A stretch of DNA of 64,000 bases from Streptomyces spiralis (GCF_014654675.1 NZ_BNBC01000023.1:82423-146422), one strand, 5' to 3'; numbered from the stretch's first letter, positions 17,104-26,832 are shown. Numbers and translations are program-made. Notes: generated from the sequence alone by a model not told the origin.

Positions 17104-17494
17104 CGACCGTCCCTGGGGGGTGTCTCGGCGATCATGCCGGGCTCGCGACCAGGCCGATGCCAGGGGGCAACAGTACGACCGCAAGCCCCAGGCCCAGACA
17201 GCCGACGTCCCCGCCGCCGAGCGCACGGGTTCCCCGTGGGGCGTCGAAGTCGAACCGCTGCGCGAGCTGCATGACGTCGCGAGGGGGCGCCTGTCCATCG
17301 CCGGCCTCTCCCATGGATGCACCGTCCTCTCCCGTTCCCGTGCTCCTACCCGTGTCAGAGGCGCGGGGCACTCCGGCCGCTCGGCGAACCGCCGTCGCTC
17401 GGGTCCTGACCGCTTGCTTCCCGCACGTACGCTGCCCGCCTGCCTGTGGGCCGGGCGCAGACTTGTCCTGTGGCCCAGGGAAGGACGGTGCGAC
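17104..17494. other. Region without a supported gene
   Basis: 390 bases between the permease and the small gene at 17495. The minus strand has an open frame ending at 17132 with a short hydrophobic C-terminus (GLGLAVVLLPPG), but start and binding site are unclear, so I do not call it. Confidence 0.35.
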
Positions 17495-17839
17495 ATGACG
17501 GCTCGAGCGCCGGCCGAGCAGGAGTTGGCCCGCTCCTGCACCACCGCTGACGGCGGAGTCCGGTTCGGCGTGGTCGATCTGTCGGTCGACCACCTTCCGG
17601 ATCGCACCGCCGTGCTCACATACCAGCTCACCGTGGAACGTCGGCGGCGGCCGAGTGAGCGTTGGACGGTCGCTCTTCCCTGGCACGACAAGTCCTTCGC
17701 CGACGTCCTCACCTCATCGGCCCCGGACCCCGACCGACTCGGGCAGCTGGTGCATCTCGTCCGGGCGCTGTTGGAGGAGTGGTGGGACACCAAGGATCAC
17801 AACCGGCGGTCGGCGAGGATGGGGCGCCGACTCTCCTGA
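17495..17839 (+). CDS. Small protein of unknown function
   Basis: 114 residues, soluble, with an ATG and GGAAGGA about 8 bases upstream. The sequence is of ordinary composition, with a W-rich C-terminus (EEWWDTKDHNRR). I do not recognise a family. It converges with the GH71-like gene with only 19 bases between them. Confidence 0.6.
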   Translation: MTARAPAEQELARSCTTADGGVRFGVVDLSVDHLPDRTAVLTYQLTVERRRRPSERWTVALPWHDKSFADVLTSSAPDPDRLGQLVHLVRALLEEWWDTKDHNRRSARMGRRLS

Positions 17840-17858
17840 GCTGACGGCGTGTTGCGGG

Positions 17859-19370
17859 CTACCGGCGGCTGGAGACCGCGTAGTACTGGAGGTCCTGCAC
17901 GCTGACCGTGCGCCGTACCGGAAAGCGGGTCGTGACCGCGGCGACGGTGTCCCCCGCGCGGCGGACCACGGCCTCGGTGCGGCCGGAATCCAGGGGCAGG
18001 TCCTGGGCGTGCACGCCCACGGGAGCCCGGTAGGTGTGAGGGGAGGTGCCCACCCGCACGGAGACGGTGGCGGGCGCGGTCAGGAAGGTGAGCAGCTCCA
18101 CCCGGTCGCGTGGGGGAGCGGTGCCCGGTCGCGGGCGCATCAGCTGCGGCTGGAGCGAGGCGGCCCCGGCGTCCGTGAACTGGACACGGGAGGTGACGTA
18201 CACGGTGTCGCGGACGATGCGCGGCCACGTCCCGGTCTTGAACCGGGTGAGGTAGTAGGAGGAGATGTCAAGGTAGGTGTGGCCGTTGTGCAGCGAGGGG
18301 GCGAACTGACTGCCCTCCGAGTAGTCGTTCCAGGTGGTGAGCTGCACCCAGTCGGCGCCGTCGGAGATCGCGTGGTTCCAGGTGGACCGCAGGGTGGCGG
18401 TGTTGCCGGCCTCGTCGTAGACGCCCTGGTTGGGCCGGGCGTCCTGCACGGACACGGCCTGCATCCACTTCTTGCCCAGCGAGTGGGCGAGCTGGATGTC
18501 GCCGGGGATGTTGTTCTGGCGGGTGTAGCTGCGGTTGCCCCAGGAGGAGAAGGCGTGGCTGATCGGGGCGAACCGCTCCGCGTTGGCGCGGAAGTCCAGG
18601 AAGACCGGGACGAGGGCGGTGGCGATGCCGTGGTCGCGCAGTCGCGCCATGACCTGGCTCCACCAGGCGGGGTCCTGGGCCTCGGCCTTGAACGGGGAGA
18701 CCACGAGGCGCCCGTCGGCCAGCCGGTACGCGGACGGCTCCGCGGCGAGCAGGGCCAGTTGGTCGGCGAGGGTGCCCGGGTCGGTGTGCAGGGACGTCAT
18801 GTCCGGCATCAGCACGATCCGGAAGCCCGGGTCGACGCGGTGCGCCGCGCGCAGGAGCAGGTCGACGCGCTCACGGTTGACGCCGGTCAGGGAGAGGATG
18901 TCAACGGTGAATCCGTCCAGCCCGGCGTCCCGGGCGGTCCTCACCTCCCGTTCCAGATTGGCCAGCTGCCAGTCGCCGGCGGCCGGCGGCACGGGCAGCG
19001 GCCGGTCGCGCAGCAGCCCGCCGTAGGAGGCGTGCCTGCCCTGCTCGCCCTGCGGAGTGAGGTAGTTGCGGGCGTAGTAGTCCTGCCCCGCGGGCCGGTT
19101 GTCGAGGGAGAGCGGATACGGCGGGAAGTAGTGCGCGAACACCAGATGCGTGCTGTCGCTCAGCACATGGGGGTTCGGCAGGTCGAAAGGAAGCGCGGCG
19201 GCACCGGTACGCCGGGTGCCGGTCGCGGTGTCCGTGCGGTCGAGTGCCAGCCCGGTGCCCGCGATCAGTGCGATCAGCACCAGTCCGGCCAGGGTGCCGA
19301 GTGCGGTGCGCCGGCGGCCGCCCGGCGGCCTTCGGTGGGCGCGCGTCGGACGAGCGGCGTGATCCGTCAT
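17859..19370 (-). CDS. Exported glycoside hydrolase, GH71-like (alpha-1,3-glucanase type)
   Basis: A 503-residue protein with an N-terminal membrane anchor or signal (TALGTLAGLVLIALIAGTGLAL, residues about 20-41). The catalytic domain begins with VFAHYFPPYPLSLDN and continues with DGFTVDILSL, a pattern of GH71/GH99-like barrels acting on alpha-glucans or endo-mannose links. Later motifs are TWNDYSEGSQF and LDISSYYL. The start ATG at 19368-19370 has GGAGGA 5 bases upstream. It is divergent from a large LamG/DNRLRE secreted protein, and a GH92 mannosidase follows that one, so the three may belong to polysaccharide breakdown. Confidence 0.85.
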   Translation of the reverse strand: MTDHAARPTRAHRRPPGGRRRTALGTLAGLVLIALIAGTGLALDRTDTATGTRRTGAAALPFDLPNPHVLSDSTHLVFAHYFPPYPLSLDNRPAGQDYYARNYLTPQGEQGRHASYGGLLRDRPLPVPPAAGDWQLANLEREVRTARDAGLDGFTVDILSLTGVNRERVDLLLRAAHRVDPGFRIVLMPDMTSLHTDPGTLADQLALLAAEPSAYRLADGRLVVSPFKAEAQDPAWWSQVMARLRDHGIATALVPVFLDFRANAERFAPISHAFSSWGNRSYTRQNNIPGDIQLAHSLGKKWMQAVSVQDARPNQGVYDEAGNTATLRSTWNHAISDGADWVQLTTWNDYSEGSQFAPSLHNGHTYLDISSYYLTRFKTGTWPRIVRDTVYVTSRVQFTDAGAASLQPQLMRPRPGTAPPRDRVELLTFLTAPATVSVRVGTSPHTYRAPVGVHAQDLPLDSGRTEAVVRRAGDTVAAVTTRFPVRRTVSVQDLQYYAVSSRR

Positions 19371-19730
19371 GGGTGTCCTCCGCGGGCGCCGGTGGCTTCC
19401 GGTGCGAACTCTAGTGCGCCGGGTGGCCCGTTGTGCGGCGAACCGCACCGTACGGTCCGCTTCGGCCGTGATCGCCGCCCCGTCGGAGCGTCGGGACGCC
19501 GAGCCGGTGGGCCTCGGCGACCGGGAATGCGGTACGCCCGAGAAGCCTGCCGTGACGCCCAACACACCGAAATTCCCTCCCAGATGTGCCAAGTGCGCTG
19601 CATGACGTGTCATGTACTCGTATGGTTCGCGGAACAACAAAACATGCGTGCGAGCCCGTTCGGATCCGGGGAAGACCGGCGGGCTCGTCGAGGCAGGGGT
19701 CCGTGACCGGGCCCCGGAGCCGGGGGGTAC
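19371..19730. other. Divergent promoter region of the polysaccharide genes
   Basis: 360 bases with no supported gene. It should carry the promoters of the GH71-like gene (leftwards) and the LamG/DNRLRE gene (rightwards). A palindrome at 19601-19614 stands out. Confidence 0.4.
19601..19614. promoter_or_regulatory. Palindrome before the LamG/DNRLRE gene
   Basis: CATGACGTGTCATG has 6-base arms around GT. TATGGT at 19621-19626 could be a -10 element, which would put the palindrome in its promoter spacer. Confidence 0.35.
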
Positions 19731-22454
19731 ATGAGAAGATCCAGGCGGCTGAGCGCCGCCCTCGTCCTGTCCACCGCGGCCGGCCTGGGCCTGGTGGCCC
19801 TGCCGCAGCCGGCCGCCGCACTGACCCCGCCCGTCGCCTTCACCGCCGACGACCTGCCGACCTGGCAGACCAACGGCATCGTGTGGGCCCTGGCGGAGGC
19901 ACACGGCACCGTCTTCGCGGGTGGCACTTTCTCGCAGGTGCGCCCGCCCGAGGGAGGAAGCGGCACCGCCCAGAACGTGGTGAACTTCGTCGCGCTGGAC
20001 GCGGCGACCGGCGAGCCCACGTCATGCAAGCTGTCCTTCACCATCGGCAGCGGCACCGCGACCGTGCGGGCGCTCGCCGTCTCGCCGGACAAGAAGACGC
20101 TGTACGCGGGCGGTTACTTCGGCGCCGTCAACGGCACGCAGGTCAGCAGCCTCGCCGCCATCGACATCGCCACCTGCACACCCAAGGCCGGCTTCCACCC
20201 GAGCGTCTCCGCCACCGTGCGGGCGCTCGCCGTCACCGACGACACCGTGTACCTCGGCGGCGACTTCTCCTCCGTCGGAGGCAGCGCCCACGCGCGGTAC
20301 GCGGCGGTCGACGCCACCAGCGGCGCGGTCAAGCCGTTCCAGGCCGACGTCGACGAGCCCGGCCGTGCCGTCGCGGTCACCCCGGACGGCAAGGACGTCG
20401 TCCTGGGCGGTGACTTCTTCACCGTCAACGGCGCGAACTCGCACGCCCTGGCCGTCGTCGACGCGACCACCGGCGCCAACGTCCGCACCTATCCGGGATT
20501 CATCGAGAACAACTCCGTGGTCAAGTCGATCGACACCGACGCCACGGGCTTCTACACCGGCAACGAGGGCACCGGCGGCGGCGTCTTCGACGGCCGTATC
20601 GCCCTCGACCTGTCCACGCTCGACCAGCGGTGGCGCGACACCTGCCTCGGAGCCACCCAGGCCGTCAAGTCCTACCAGGGCGTGGTCTACAGTGCCTCGC
20701 ACGCCCACGACTGCTCCAGCGTCGGGGAGTTCCCCGACGGGCGCCGCCACCACCTGCTCGCGGAGCCGACGACCGGCACCAGCAAGCTGGGCTGGTTCCC
20801 GGACACCAACGACGGTCTGGGCGAGGGCATCGGCCCGCGCGCCATGGTGGTCTCCGAGACCTCCGACAACAAGTACATGTGGGTCGGCGGTGAGTTCACC
20901 ACCGTCAACGGCTCGCCGGCCCAGGGCCTCACGCACTTCGCGGCCTCCCCGGACACCGGCGCGCCGTCGGTGCCTTCGGCCAGCGCCGAGTCCGTGAAGC
21001 CGACGGAGGCCCATGTCCGCTGGCGGGCCAGTCTCGACACCGACGACACCAAGCTGACGTACAAGGTCTACCGCAACGGCGGTGCCACGCCCGTGTACAC
21101 CGTGGACGGCGACTCCGTGGAGTGGTCGCGCCCGCAACTGTCGTTCACCGACACGAACGTCACCGCCGGCTCCACCTACACCTACCGGGTGACCGCCACC
21201 GACGGGGCGGGCAACACCTCGGCGCTGTCGTCCGCGGCCACGGTGACGGTGCCGACCTCCGCCCAGAAGTACGCGGCCCGGGTGCTCGACGACGGCGCGA
21301 CCCTTTACTGGCGCTACGACGAATCCGCCACTCCGTTCGTCGGCGACACCTCGCCCGGCGACCAGAGCGGCATCCACCTCAACGGGCCCTCGCTGCGCCA
21401 GACCCCGGCGGCCGTGACGGGTCCGTCCACCGCCATCGGCTTCGACGGCACCGACCAGCAGGTCTACAGCGACAAGCGCACCACGGTGCCGAGCCAGTAC
21501 TCGATCGAGACGTGGTTCAAGACCACCACCGACCGGGGCGGCAAACTCGTCGGGTTCGGCAACAACACCACGCAGGCCAGCAGCAACTACGACAAGCACA
21601 TCTACATGCGCAACGACGGCCGGCTGGTCTTCGGCGTGTGGACGGGGACCGCCCGCATCATCACCTCGCCCGACAGCTACAACGACGGCACGTGGCACCA
21701 TGTCGTCGCCACCCAGGGCACCTCCGGGATGGCGCTGTACGTGGACGGCAGCCAGGTCGGCACGCTCGGCGAGACGAACAACCAGAGCTACACCGGCTAC
21801 TGGCACGTCGGCGGCGACAATCTCAACGGGTGGCCGAACCAGCCTTCCAGCAGCAACTTCGCCGGGCAGATCGACGAGACGGCGATCTACCCGTCGGTGC
21901 TGAGCGCGGACCAGGTGCAGAGCCACTACACCCTGGCCTCGGCCCCGGCCGACAGCGTGCAGAGCGTTCGAGCCTCGGACGACACCTACGTCAACGCCGG
22001 TGCCACCGGGACCAATTACGGCACCTCCACCTCGCTGGCGGTCCGCGGCAGCTCGGCGTACGAGACGTATCTGCGCTTCGACCTGCCGGCCGCCCCGGCC
22101 GGTACGGTGCTCAAGAGCGCGCGGCTGGCGGTGAAGACCACCACGCTGAGCAGCGCGGGCAGCACGGACGACGTCTCCGTGCGGCCGGTCACCGGAAGCT
22201 GGACGGAGGCGGGAACCACCTACACCTCCAAGCCCGCCGTGTCCTCCACCGTCGTCGGCACCCTGAGCGGGGCCACCGACCTCTCGACGGTCTACTCGGC
22301 GACCCTCGACACCGCGGCACTCTCCCCGGCCCTGGGAGGCGCCTACGACCTGGCGCTCACCAGCACCGGGACGGACGCGCTGTGGCTGTGGTCCAGTGAG
22401 GCACCGGCCGCGGAGAACACCCCGCAACTGGTGCTGACCTTCGGGGCGCCGTAA
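19731..22454 (+). CDS. Large secreted multidomain protein: beta-propeller, Fn3, LamG, DNRLRE
   Basis: A 907-residue exported protein. Signal peptide residues 1-30 end in AAA. Residues about 35-400 contain repeated motifs of the type YAGGYF / YLGGDF with AAxD in between, which read as a beta-propeller. An Fn3 domain lies at about 405-505 (YKVYRNGG...YTYRVTATDGAGN), a LamG/concanavalin-like domain at about 520-735 (YSIETWFKTT...NDGTWHHVVATQG), and a DNRLRE domain at about 745-905 (SDDTYVNAG...GTSTSLAVRG). No catalytic residues are evident, so a carbohydrate-binding or adhesive role at the cell surface is more likely. A 16-bp hairpin follows. Confidence 0.88.
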   Translation: MRRSRRLSAALVLSTAAGLGLVALPQPAAALTPPVAFTADDLPTWQTNGIVWALAEAHGTVFAGGTFSQVRPPEGGSGTAQNVVNFVALDAATGEPTSCKLSFTIGSGTATVRALAVSPDKKTLYAGGYFGAVNGTQVSSLAAIDIATCTPKAGFHPSVSATVRALAVTDDTVYLGGDFSSVGGSAHARYAAVDATSGAVKPFQADVDEPGRAVAVTPDGKDVVLGGDFFTVNGANSHALAVVDATTGANVRTYPGFIENNSVVKSIDTDATGFYTGNEGTGGGVFDGRIALDLSTLDQRWRDTCLGATQAVKSYQGVVYSASHAHDCSSVGEFPDGRRHHLLAEPTTGTSKLGWFPDTNDGLGEGIGPRAMVVSETSDNKYMWVGGEFTTVNGSPAQGLTHFAASPDTGAPSVPSASAESVKPTEAHVRWRASLDTDDTKLTYKVYRNGGATPVYTVDGDSVEWSRPQLSFTDTNVTAGSTYTYRVTATDGAGNTSALSSAATVTVPTSAQKYAARVLDDGATLYWRYDESATPFVGDTSPGDQSGIHLNGPSLRQTPAAVTGPSTAIGFDGTDQQVYSDKRTTVPSQYSIETWFKTTTDRGGKLVGFGNNTTQASSNYDKHIYMRNDGRLVFGVWTGTARIITSPDSYNDGTWHHVVATQGTSGMALYVDGSQVGTLGETNNQSYTGYWHVGGDNLNGWPNQPSSSNFAGQIDETAIYPSVLSADQVQSHYTLASAPADSVQSVRASDDTYVNAGATGTNYGTSTSLAVRGSSAYETYLRFDLPAAPAGTVLKSARLAVKTTTLSSAGSTDDVSVRPVTGSWTEAGTTYTSKPAVSSTVVGTLSGATDLSTVYSATLDTAALSPALGGAYDLALTSTGTDALWLWSSEAPAAENTPQLVLTFGAP

Positions 22455-22471
22455 CCCTCACCGCAGTCCCC

Positions 22472-22511
22472 GTGTGCGGGGCACCGGACCGTCAACCGGT
22501 GCCCCGCACAC
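22472..22511 (+). terminator. Hairpin terminator after the LamG/DNRLRE gene
   Basis: GTGTGCGGGGCACCGG (22472-22487) and its exact complement (22496-22511) form a 16-bp stem with an 8-base loop, 18 bases after the stop codon. Confidence 0.85.
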
Positions 22512-22585
22512 CCCAGTCCGCCACGCTGGGATCACCGACACCCTTGACACCACCCGACTACAGAGGGAGCATCCTCCCGATTCAC

Positions 22586-22599
22586 TGACAACGTTGTCG
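22586..22599. promoter_or_regulatory. LacI-type operator before the GH92 gene
   Basis: TGACAACGTTGTCG contains the perfect 12-bp palindrome GACAACGTTGTC with a central CG. This is a typical LacI-family operator in actinomycetes and often precedes glycosidase genes. A TTGACA at 22549-22554 may be the -35 element of the promoter, with the operator downstream of it. No lacI gene lies in the window, so the repressor would be encoded elsewhere. Confidence 0.65.
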
Positions 22600-22674
22600 G
22601 CAGTCCGGGCGGGAAGCGGACGCGCCTGATTCCGGCGCGCCTTGACATACCGTCAGGCAGGAAGGGCAGGAGCC

Positions 22675-25600
22675 GTGCCAGGCTCATCGATACGTCAGAC
22701 TCATGTGGGGGACCGGCGCCGTCCGGGACGGCGAGCTCTCGGCGCCGTCGCGACGGCCGCCCTGGTGGCCGCAGCGACGGCCATGACCGTCACGCCCGCC
22801 TCGGCGGCAGCGGGCCGGGGCGAGGTCAAGGACCCGGTCTCCTACGTCAACCCGCTGATCGGCTCGTCCAACGCGGGCAACACCTACCCCGGCGCCGTCC
22901 GGCCGTTCGGCATGCTGGCGTGGAGTCCGCAGAACTCCCGCGGCAACCAGGTCTCGACCCCCGCTCCGGGCGGTTACCAGTACAACGCGACGAAGATCCG
23001 GGGCTTCAGCCTCACGCACCTCAACGGCGTCGGATGCTCCGGCGCCAACGGTGACATCCCGATCATGCCGTACGTCGGCGACGTCGACTCCTCGCCCACT
23101 GCCGACACCACCGACTCCAAGTACGCCAGCACCTTCTCCCACGCCAACGAGACGGCATCGGCCGGCTCTTACAAGGTGGGCCTGGACAGCGGCGCCTCCG
23201 CCGAGCTGACGGCCACCCCCCGTACCGGCTCGGGACGGTTCGGCTTCCCCGCGGACAAGCCCGCCAGCATGCTGTTCCGCACGTCGAACTCCGAGAGCGG
23301 CAGCACGGCCGCCGACGTCCACGTGAACGCCGCCGACAGGACCGTGACCGGGTCGGTCAGCGCCGGCAACTTCTGCGGGCCGCAGAGCGCGAACAACCGC
23401 AAGGATCTGTACACGCTCTACTTCACCGCGCACTTCGACACGCCATTCGCCAAGTCCGGCACCTGGACGGACGGAAACCTGCAGCTGGGCTCCACCTCCG
23501 CCAAGGGCGGCACGGGCTTCACCTCGTCCGGCAACCCGGTGGCAGGCAAGGGCTCGGGGGCCTACGTCACCTTCCCGGCGGGCACCACCCACGTCCAGGT
23601 GAAGGTGGCCGTCTCCTACGTGAGCCCGCAGAACGCGGAGGCCAACCTCCGTGCGGAGAACCCGCCGGCCAAGACCTTCGGCGCCGTCGAGTCCCAGGCG
23701 AAGGCGGCCTGGAGGAAGGAACTGAGCAAGATCGAGGTGAGCGGCGGCAGCGACGCCCAGCGCACCACCTTCTACACCGCGCTCTACCATTCGATGCTGG
23801 AGCCGACCCTCACCAGCGACGTCGACGGCCGCTACCTGGGCGCCGACCGCAAGCCGCACAGGCTGGCCAAGGGGCAGAAGGCGCAGTACGGCACCTTCTC
23901 CGGCTGGGACCAGTACCGCGCCCAGGTGCAGTTGATGACCCTGCTGAACCCGAAGGCCGGCAGCGACTACGCCCAGTCCCTGTTCAACTACGCACAGCAG
24001 AGGGGCGGCGAGTGGGACCGCTGGCTGCTGGAGAACGGCAAGACCAGCGTCATGTCCGGCGACCCCTCCGACCCGGCGCTCGCCGGCATCTACGCCTTCG
24101 GCGGTCATGACTTCGACGTGAAGGGCGCCCTGAAGTCGCTGGTGACCGCCGCGACCGTGCCCACGGCGAACGACTCGGACAGTGCGGGCTGCAACGTGGA
24201 GTGCGTGGGGCAACGCCCCGCGCTCGACAAGTACCTGACCCTCGGTTACGTACCGTCCGACGGCTGCCACTGCTGGGGCGGCGCCGCCGAGACACTGGAG
24301 GACGCGGCGGCCGACTTCGCCCTCTCCTCGCTCGCCGGCCGGATCGGCGACCACGCCACCGAGAGGAAGTTCCTCGACCGCTCCGGCAACTGGACCAACG
24401 TCTTCGACCCCAACGCCACACCGCAGGGCGGCTACATCCGTGACCGCAAGGCCGACGGCACCTGGGTGGGGACGTTCACCCCGGGCACCGGCAGCGGATT
24501 CGTCGAGGGAACCAGCGCCCGCTACACCTGGATGGTCTACTCCGACGTGGCGGGGCTCGCCAGTGCCATGGGCGGCCGCGACGCGGCCGTCGCCCGCCTC
24601 GACTCCTTCTTCCGCACCCCCGACGGGGCCTTCGACTTCTCCGCCGAGGACGGCACGCGCTACGACCCGACCAACGAACCCGACATCAACGCGCCCTACC
24701 TCTACGACTACCTCGGAACGCCGTACAAGACGCAGGAGACGGTCCGCGCGGAGATGGACCAGCTGTGGAACGACACCCCCGGCGGTATCCCCGGCAACGA
24801 CGACGCCGGGACGATGTCGTCCTGGTACGTCTTCTCGGCGCTGGGCATGTACCCGCAGGTGCCCAGCCGTGCCGACATGGTGCTCTCGGCACCGCTGTTC
24901 CCGCACGCCGTGATCCACACCGGGAACCACAGGACCATCACGGTCAACGCGCCCGCCGCGTCCGCGGACAACCTCTACATCCAGAGCCTGAGGACCGACG
25001 ACAAGAAGTCCGACAAGCCCTGGGTCCCCGCCTCGTTCGTCACCCACGGCGGCACCCTGGACTACACCCTCGGATCCAAGCCCGACACCTCCTGGGGCAG
25101 CGCCAAGGCCGATGCGCCGCCGTCCTTCCCGGGCGGCGGAGTGAAGTTCTTCACCGGCCTCACCCCCTCCAAGCTCAAGGCCGAGCCCGGTGGTGACGCC
25201 GCCACCGCGACGGTCAGGGTGCAGGCACTCCAGGAGCAGGACACCGAGGTCCACTGGACCGCCACACCCCCGGCGGGCATCACGGTGACACCCTCCCAGG
25301 GCGAGTTCACGGTGCCGGGCGGCGGATCAGCCGGCGCGAAGGTCTCCGTCTCGGCCGCTGCCGGGACGAAGGAGGGCTTCTACACCGTCCCGGTGACGTT
25401 CACGTCGTCGTCGGGTACGGCGCTGCCGAAGACGTCCGCATCGGTGACCGTCGCCGCCCGGAACAGCATGCTGTGGAACGTCAACAGCAACGGAATCTCG
25501 GCCGACGACACCGACCCGCAGGCCAACTTCGACGGCGAGGGCTGGAGTTACTCGGCCACCGCCCTCGCAGCCGTCGGCGTGGAACCGGGCGGCACCGTCT

Positions 25601-26040
25601 CCTCCGGCGGCTTCACCTTCACCTGGCCCGGGGCCGCCGCCGGTGACCCCGACAACATCGAGGTCGTCGGAGGCGGTCAGGTGCTCGCCGTACCGGCGGC
25701 CGCCGGCGCCACGAAGCTGAGTTTCCTGGGCAGTGCGGCGGAAGGGGCGGCGAGCGGCACGGTGACGCTCACGTACACCGACGGCACGACCCAGCAGGCC
25801 CAGATCGGCTTCAGCGACTGGACGCTCGGCGGCGGTTCGCAGAAGCCCTCCTTCGGCAACACGGTCGCCGTCACCACCGCCTACCGTGACGTACAGGGTG
25901 GCGGCAAGGACCCGGTGGCCACGGACGTCTTCGCCACCGCGCCCGTCGCGCTGGAGGCGGGCAAGCAGCTCGCGAGTGTGACGCTGCCCGCCACGACGAA
26001 CGGCGGCGTGATCCACATCTTCGCGGCGGCGACCGCCTGA
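22675..26040 (+). CDS. Secreted alpha-1,2-mannosidase, GH92
   Basis: A 1121-residue exported glycosidase. A Sec-type signal lies at about residues 20-45 (LGAVATAALVAAATAMTVTPASA). The GH92 catalytic region spans about 55-790 with VNPLIGSSNAGNTYPGA at its start and the signature PGNDDAGTMSSWYVFSALG. GH92 enzymes are calcium-dependent exo-mannosidases with Glu and Asp as catalytic residues. A NEW3-type Ig domain follows (about 835-935), then a C-terminal beta domain (about 945-1120) that may bind carbohydrate. I choose the GTG at 22675 with GGAAGG and AGGAG upstream; a TTG at 22642 is possible. The LacI-type operator at 22586 suggests mannoside-responsive control. Confidence 0.93.
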   Translation: MPGSSIRQTHVGDRRRPGRRALGAVATAALVAAATAMTVTPASAAAGRGEVKDPVSYVNPLIGSSNAGNTYPGAVRPFGMLAWSPQNSRGNQVSTPAPGGYQYNATKIRGFSLTHLNGVGCSGANGDIPIMPYVGDVDSSPTADTTDSKYASTFSHANETASAGSYKVGLDSGASAELTATPRTGSGRFGFPADKPASMLFRTSNSESGSTAADVHVNAADRTVTGSVSAGNFCGPQSANNRKDLYTLYFTAHFDTPFAKSGTWTDGNLQLGSTSAKGGTGFTSSGNPVAGKGSGAYVTFPAGTTHVQVKVAVSYVSPQNAEANLRAENPPAKTFGAVESQAKAAWRKELSKIEVSGGSDAQRTTFYTALYHSMLEPTLTSDVDGRYLGADRKPHRLAKGQKAQYGTFSGWDQYRAQVQLMTLLNPKAGSDYAQSLFNYAQQRGGEWDRWLLENGKTSVMSGDPSDPALAGIYAFGGHDFDVKGALKSLVTAATVPTANDSDSAGCNVECVGQRPALDKYLTLGYVPSDGCHCWGGAAETLEDAAADFALSSLAGRIGDHATERKFLDRSGNWTNVFDPNATPQGGYIRDRKADGTWVGTFTPGTGSGFVEGTSARYTWMVYSDVAGLASAMGGRDAAVARLDSFFRTPDGAFDFSAEDGTRYDPTNEPDINAPYLYDYLGTPYKTQETVRAEMDQLWNDTPGGIPGNDDAGTMSSWYVFSALGMYPQVPSRADMVLSAPLFPHAVIHTGNHRTITVNAPAASADNLYIQSLRTDDKKSDKPWVPASFVTHGGTLDYTLGSKPDTSWGSAKADAPPSFPGGGVKFFTGLTPSKLKAEPGGDAATATVRVQALQEQDTEVHWTATPPAGITVTPSQGEFTVPGGGSAGAKVSVSAAAGTKEGFYTVPVTFTSSSGTALPKTSASVTVAARNSMLWNVNSNGISADDTDPQANFDGEGWSYSATALAAVGVEPGGTVSSGGFTFTWPGAAAGDPDNIEVVGGGQVLAVPAAAGATKLSFLGSAAEGAASGTVTLTYTDGTTQQAQIGFSDWTLGGGSQKPSFGNTVAVTTAYRDVQGGGKDPVATDVFATAPVALEAGKQLASVTLPATTNGGVIHIFAAATA

Positions 26041-26070
26041 CCGCCGATCCGACCGGTTGCGGCCACGCAC

Positions 26071-26106
26071 AGGCCTGCTCAGCCCTGAGAAGGGTTGAGC
26101 AGGCCT
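26071..26106. terminator. Bidirectional hairpin between GH92 and GNAT genes
   Basis: AGGCCTGCTCAGCCCT (26071-26086) pairs with AGGGTTGAGCAGGCCT (26091-26106) with one G-T pair and a 4-base loop. It serves the convergent genes and overlaps the stop codon and last codons of the acetyltransferase gene. Confidence 0.8.
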
Positions 26107-26621
26107 TCGCCACGTACCAGTTCGGTGGCCAGGAGGTCCATCAGGAGACCGTCGTGCCAGGTGCCGTCCGGGCCACGCTCGTACTGCCGCATGATGCCGA
26201 CCGGCCGGAAGCCGACCTTTGTGTAGCAGCGGATCGCCGCGGTGTTGTCGGCCGCCGGATCGATGATCAAACGGTGATAGCCGTGGACATCGATGAGATG
26301 GCAGGCCAGAGTCCGCACGGCCTCGGTGCCCAGGCCCCTTCCATGCACCGTGGGATCGAGGAAGAGATCGATGCCGGCGTGCCGGTAGTCCGGCTCGTCC
26401 TCGGCGTACCACTGGATCATGCCGATGATCCGTTGTCCGTGGTCGATGGTCAGGGGCCGGGTGCCGGGGTCCTCCAGATCGGCTGCGATCTCTGCCTCGA
26501 GTTCGTCTCCGCCTCTCCAGCGTGCACGCACTTCGGGCGTGGCCCGGATGGCGGCCAAGGCACGGAGGTCTTCACGGACGGTGGGGCGGAGGATGAGGGA
26601 GGCCCCGCGCAGCACAGTCAT
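26079..26621 (-). CDS. GNAT family N-acetyltransferase (AAC(6')-like)
   Basis: A 180-residue acetyl-CoA-dependent acyltransferase. The acetyl-CoA binding segment is VHGRGLGTEAVRTL (about residues 92-105), followed by RLIIDPAADNTAAIRCYTKVGF, as in aminoglycoside 6'-acetyltransferases and related enzymes. The N-terminus (LRGASLILRPTVREDL) and the IGMIQWY strand fit the same group. An aminoglycoside substrate is possible but not proven; actinomycetes carry many such paralogues. The gene converges with GH92 and shares its terminator. Confidence 0.85.
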   Translation of the reverse strand: MTVLRGASLILRPTVREDLRALAAIRATPEVRARWRGGDELEAEIAADLEDPGTRPLTIDHGQRIIGMIQWYAEDEPDYRHAGIDLFLDPTVHGRGLGTEAVRTLACHLIDVHGYHRLIIDPAADNTAAIRCYTKVGFRPVGIMRQYERGPDGTWHDGLLMDLLATELVRGEGLLNPSQG

Positions 26622-26751
26622 GACCGGAACCTTACGTGACCGGCGGGCCTCGGATCGGCTCGGTGCCGATGCCGGATGCCGGTTTCCGCCCCGGTCGGGA
26701 TGCGCGTCACCAAGTGTGACTGAGCACCTTGTGGGTTCTGCCGTCCTTCCG

Positions 26752-26769
26752 ATGAGTACCTGTACTCAT
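26752..26769. promoter_or_regulatory. Perfect 18-bp palindrome before the SCO4225-type gene
   Basis: ATGAGTAC and GTACTCAT form perfect 8-base arms around CT. It lies 63 bases upstream of the membrane protein start and about 130 bases upstream of the divergent acetyltransferase, so it may control either. Confidence 0.5.
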
Positions 26770-26832
26770 GCCTGGGCGCTTCCTGTGGCCCACCGTGGAA
26801 TCACCGACCCGACCGACCCGAGGGAACGCCCG

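Noticed and set aside
17132..17686. Minus-strand open frame with a hydrophobic tail
   Set aside because: It overlaps a better-supported gene on the plus strand and no start or binding site can be chosen.
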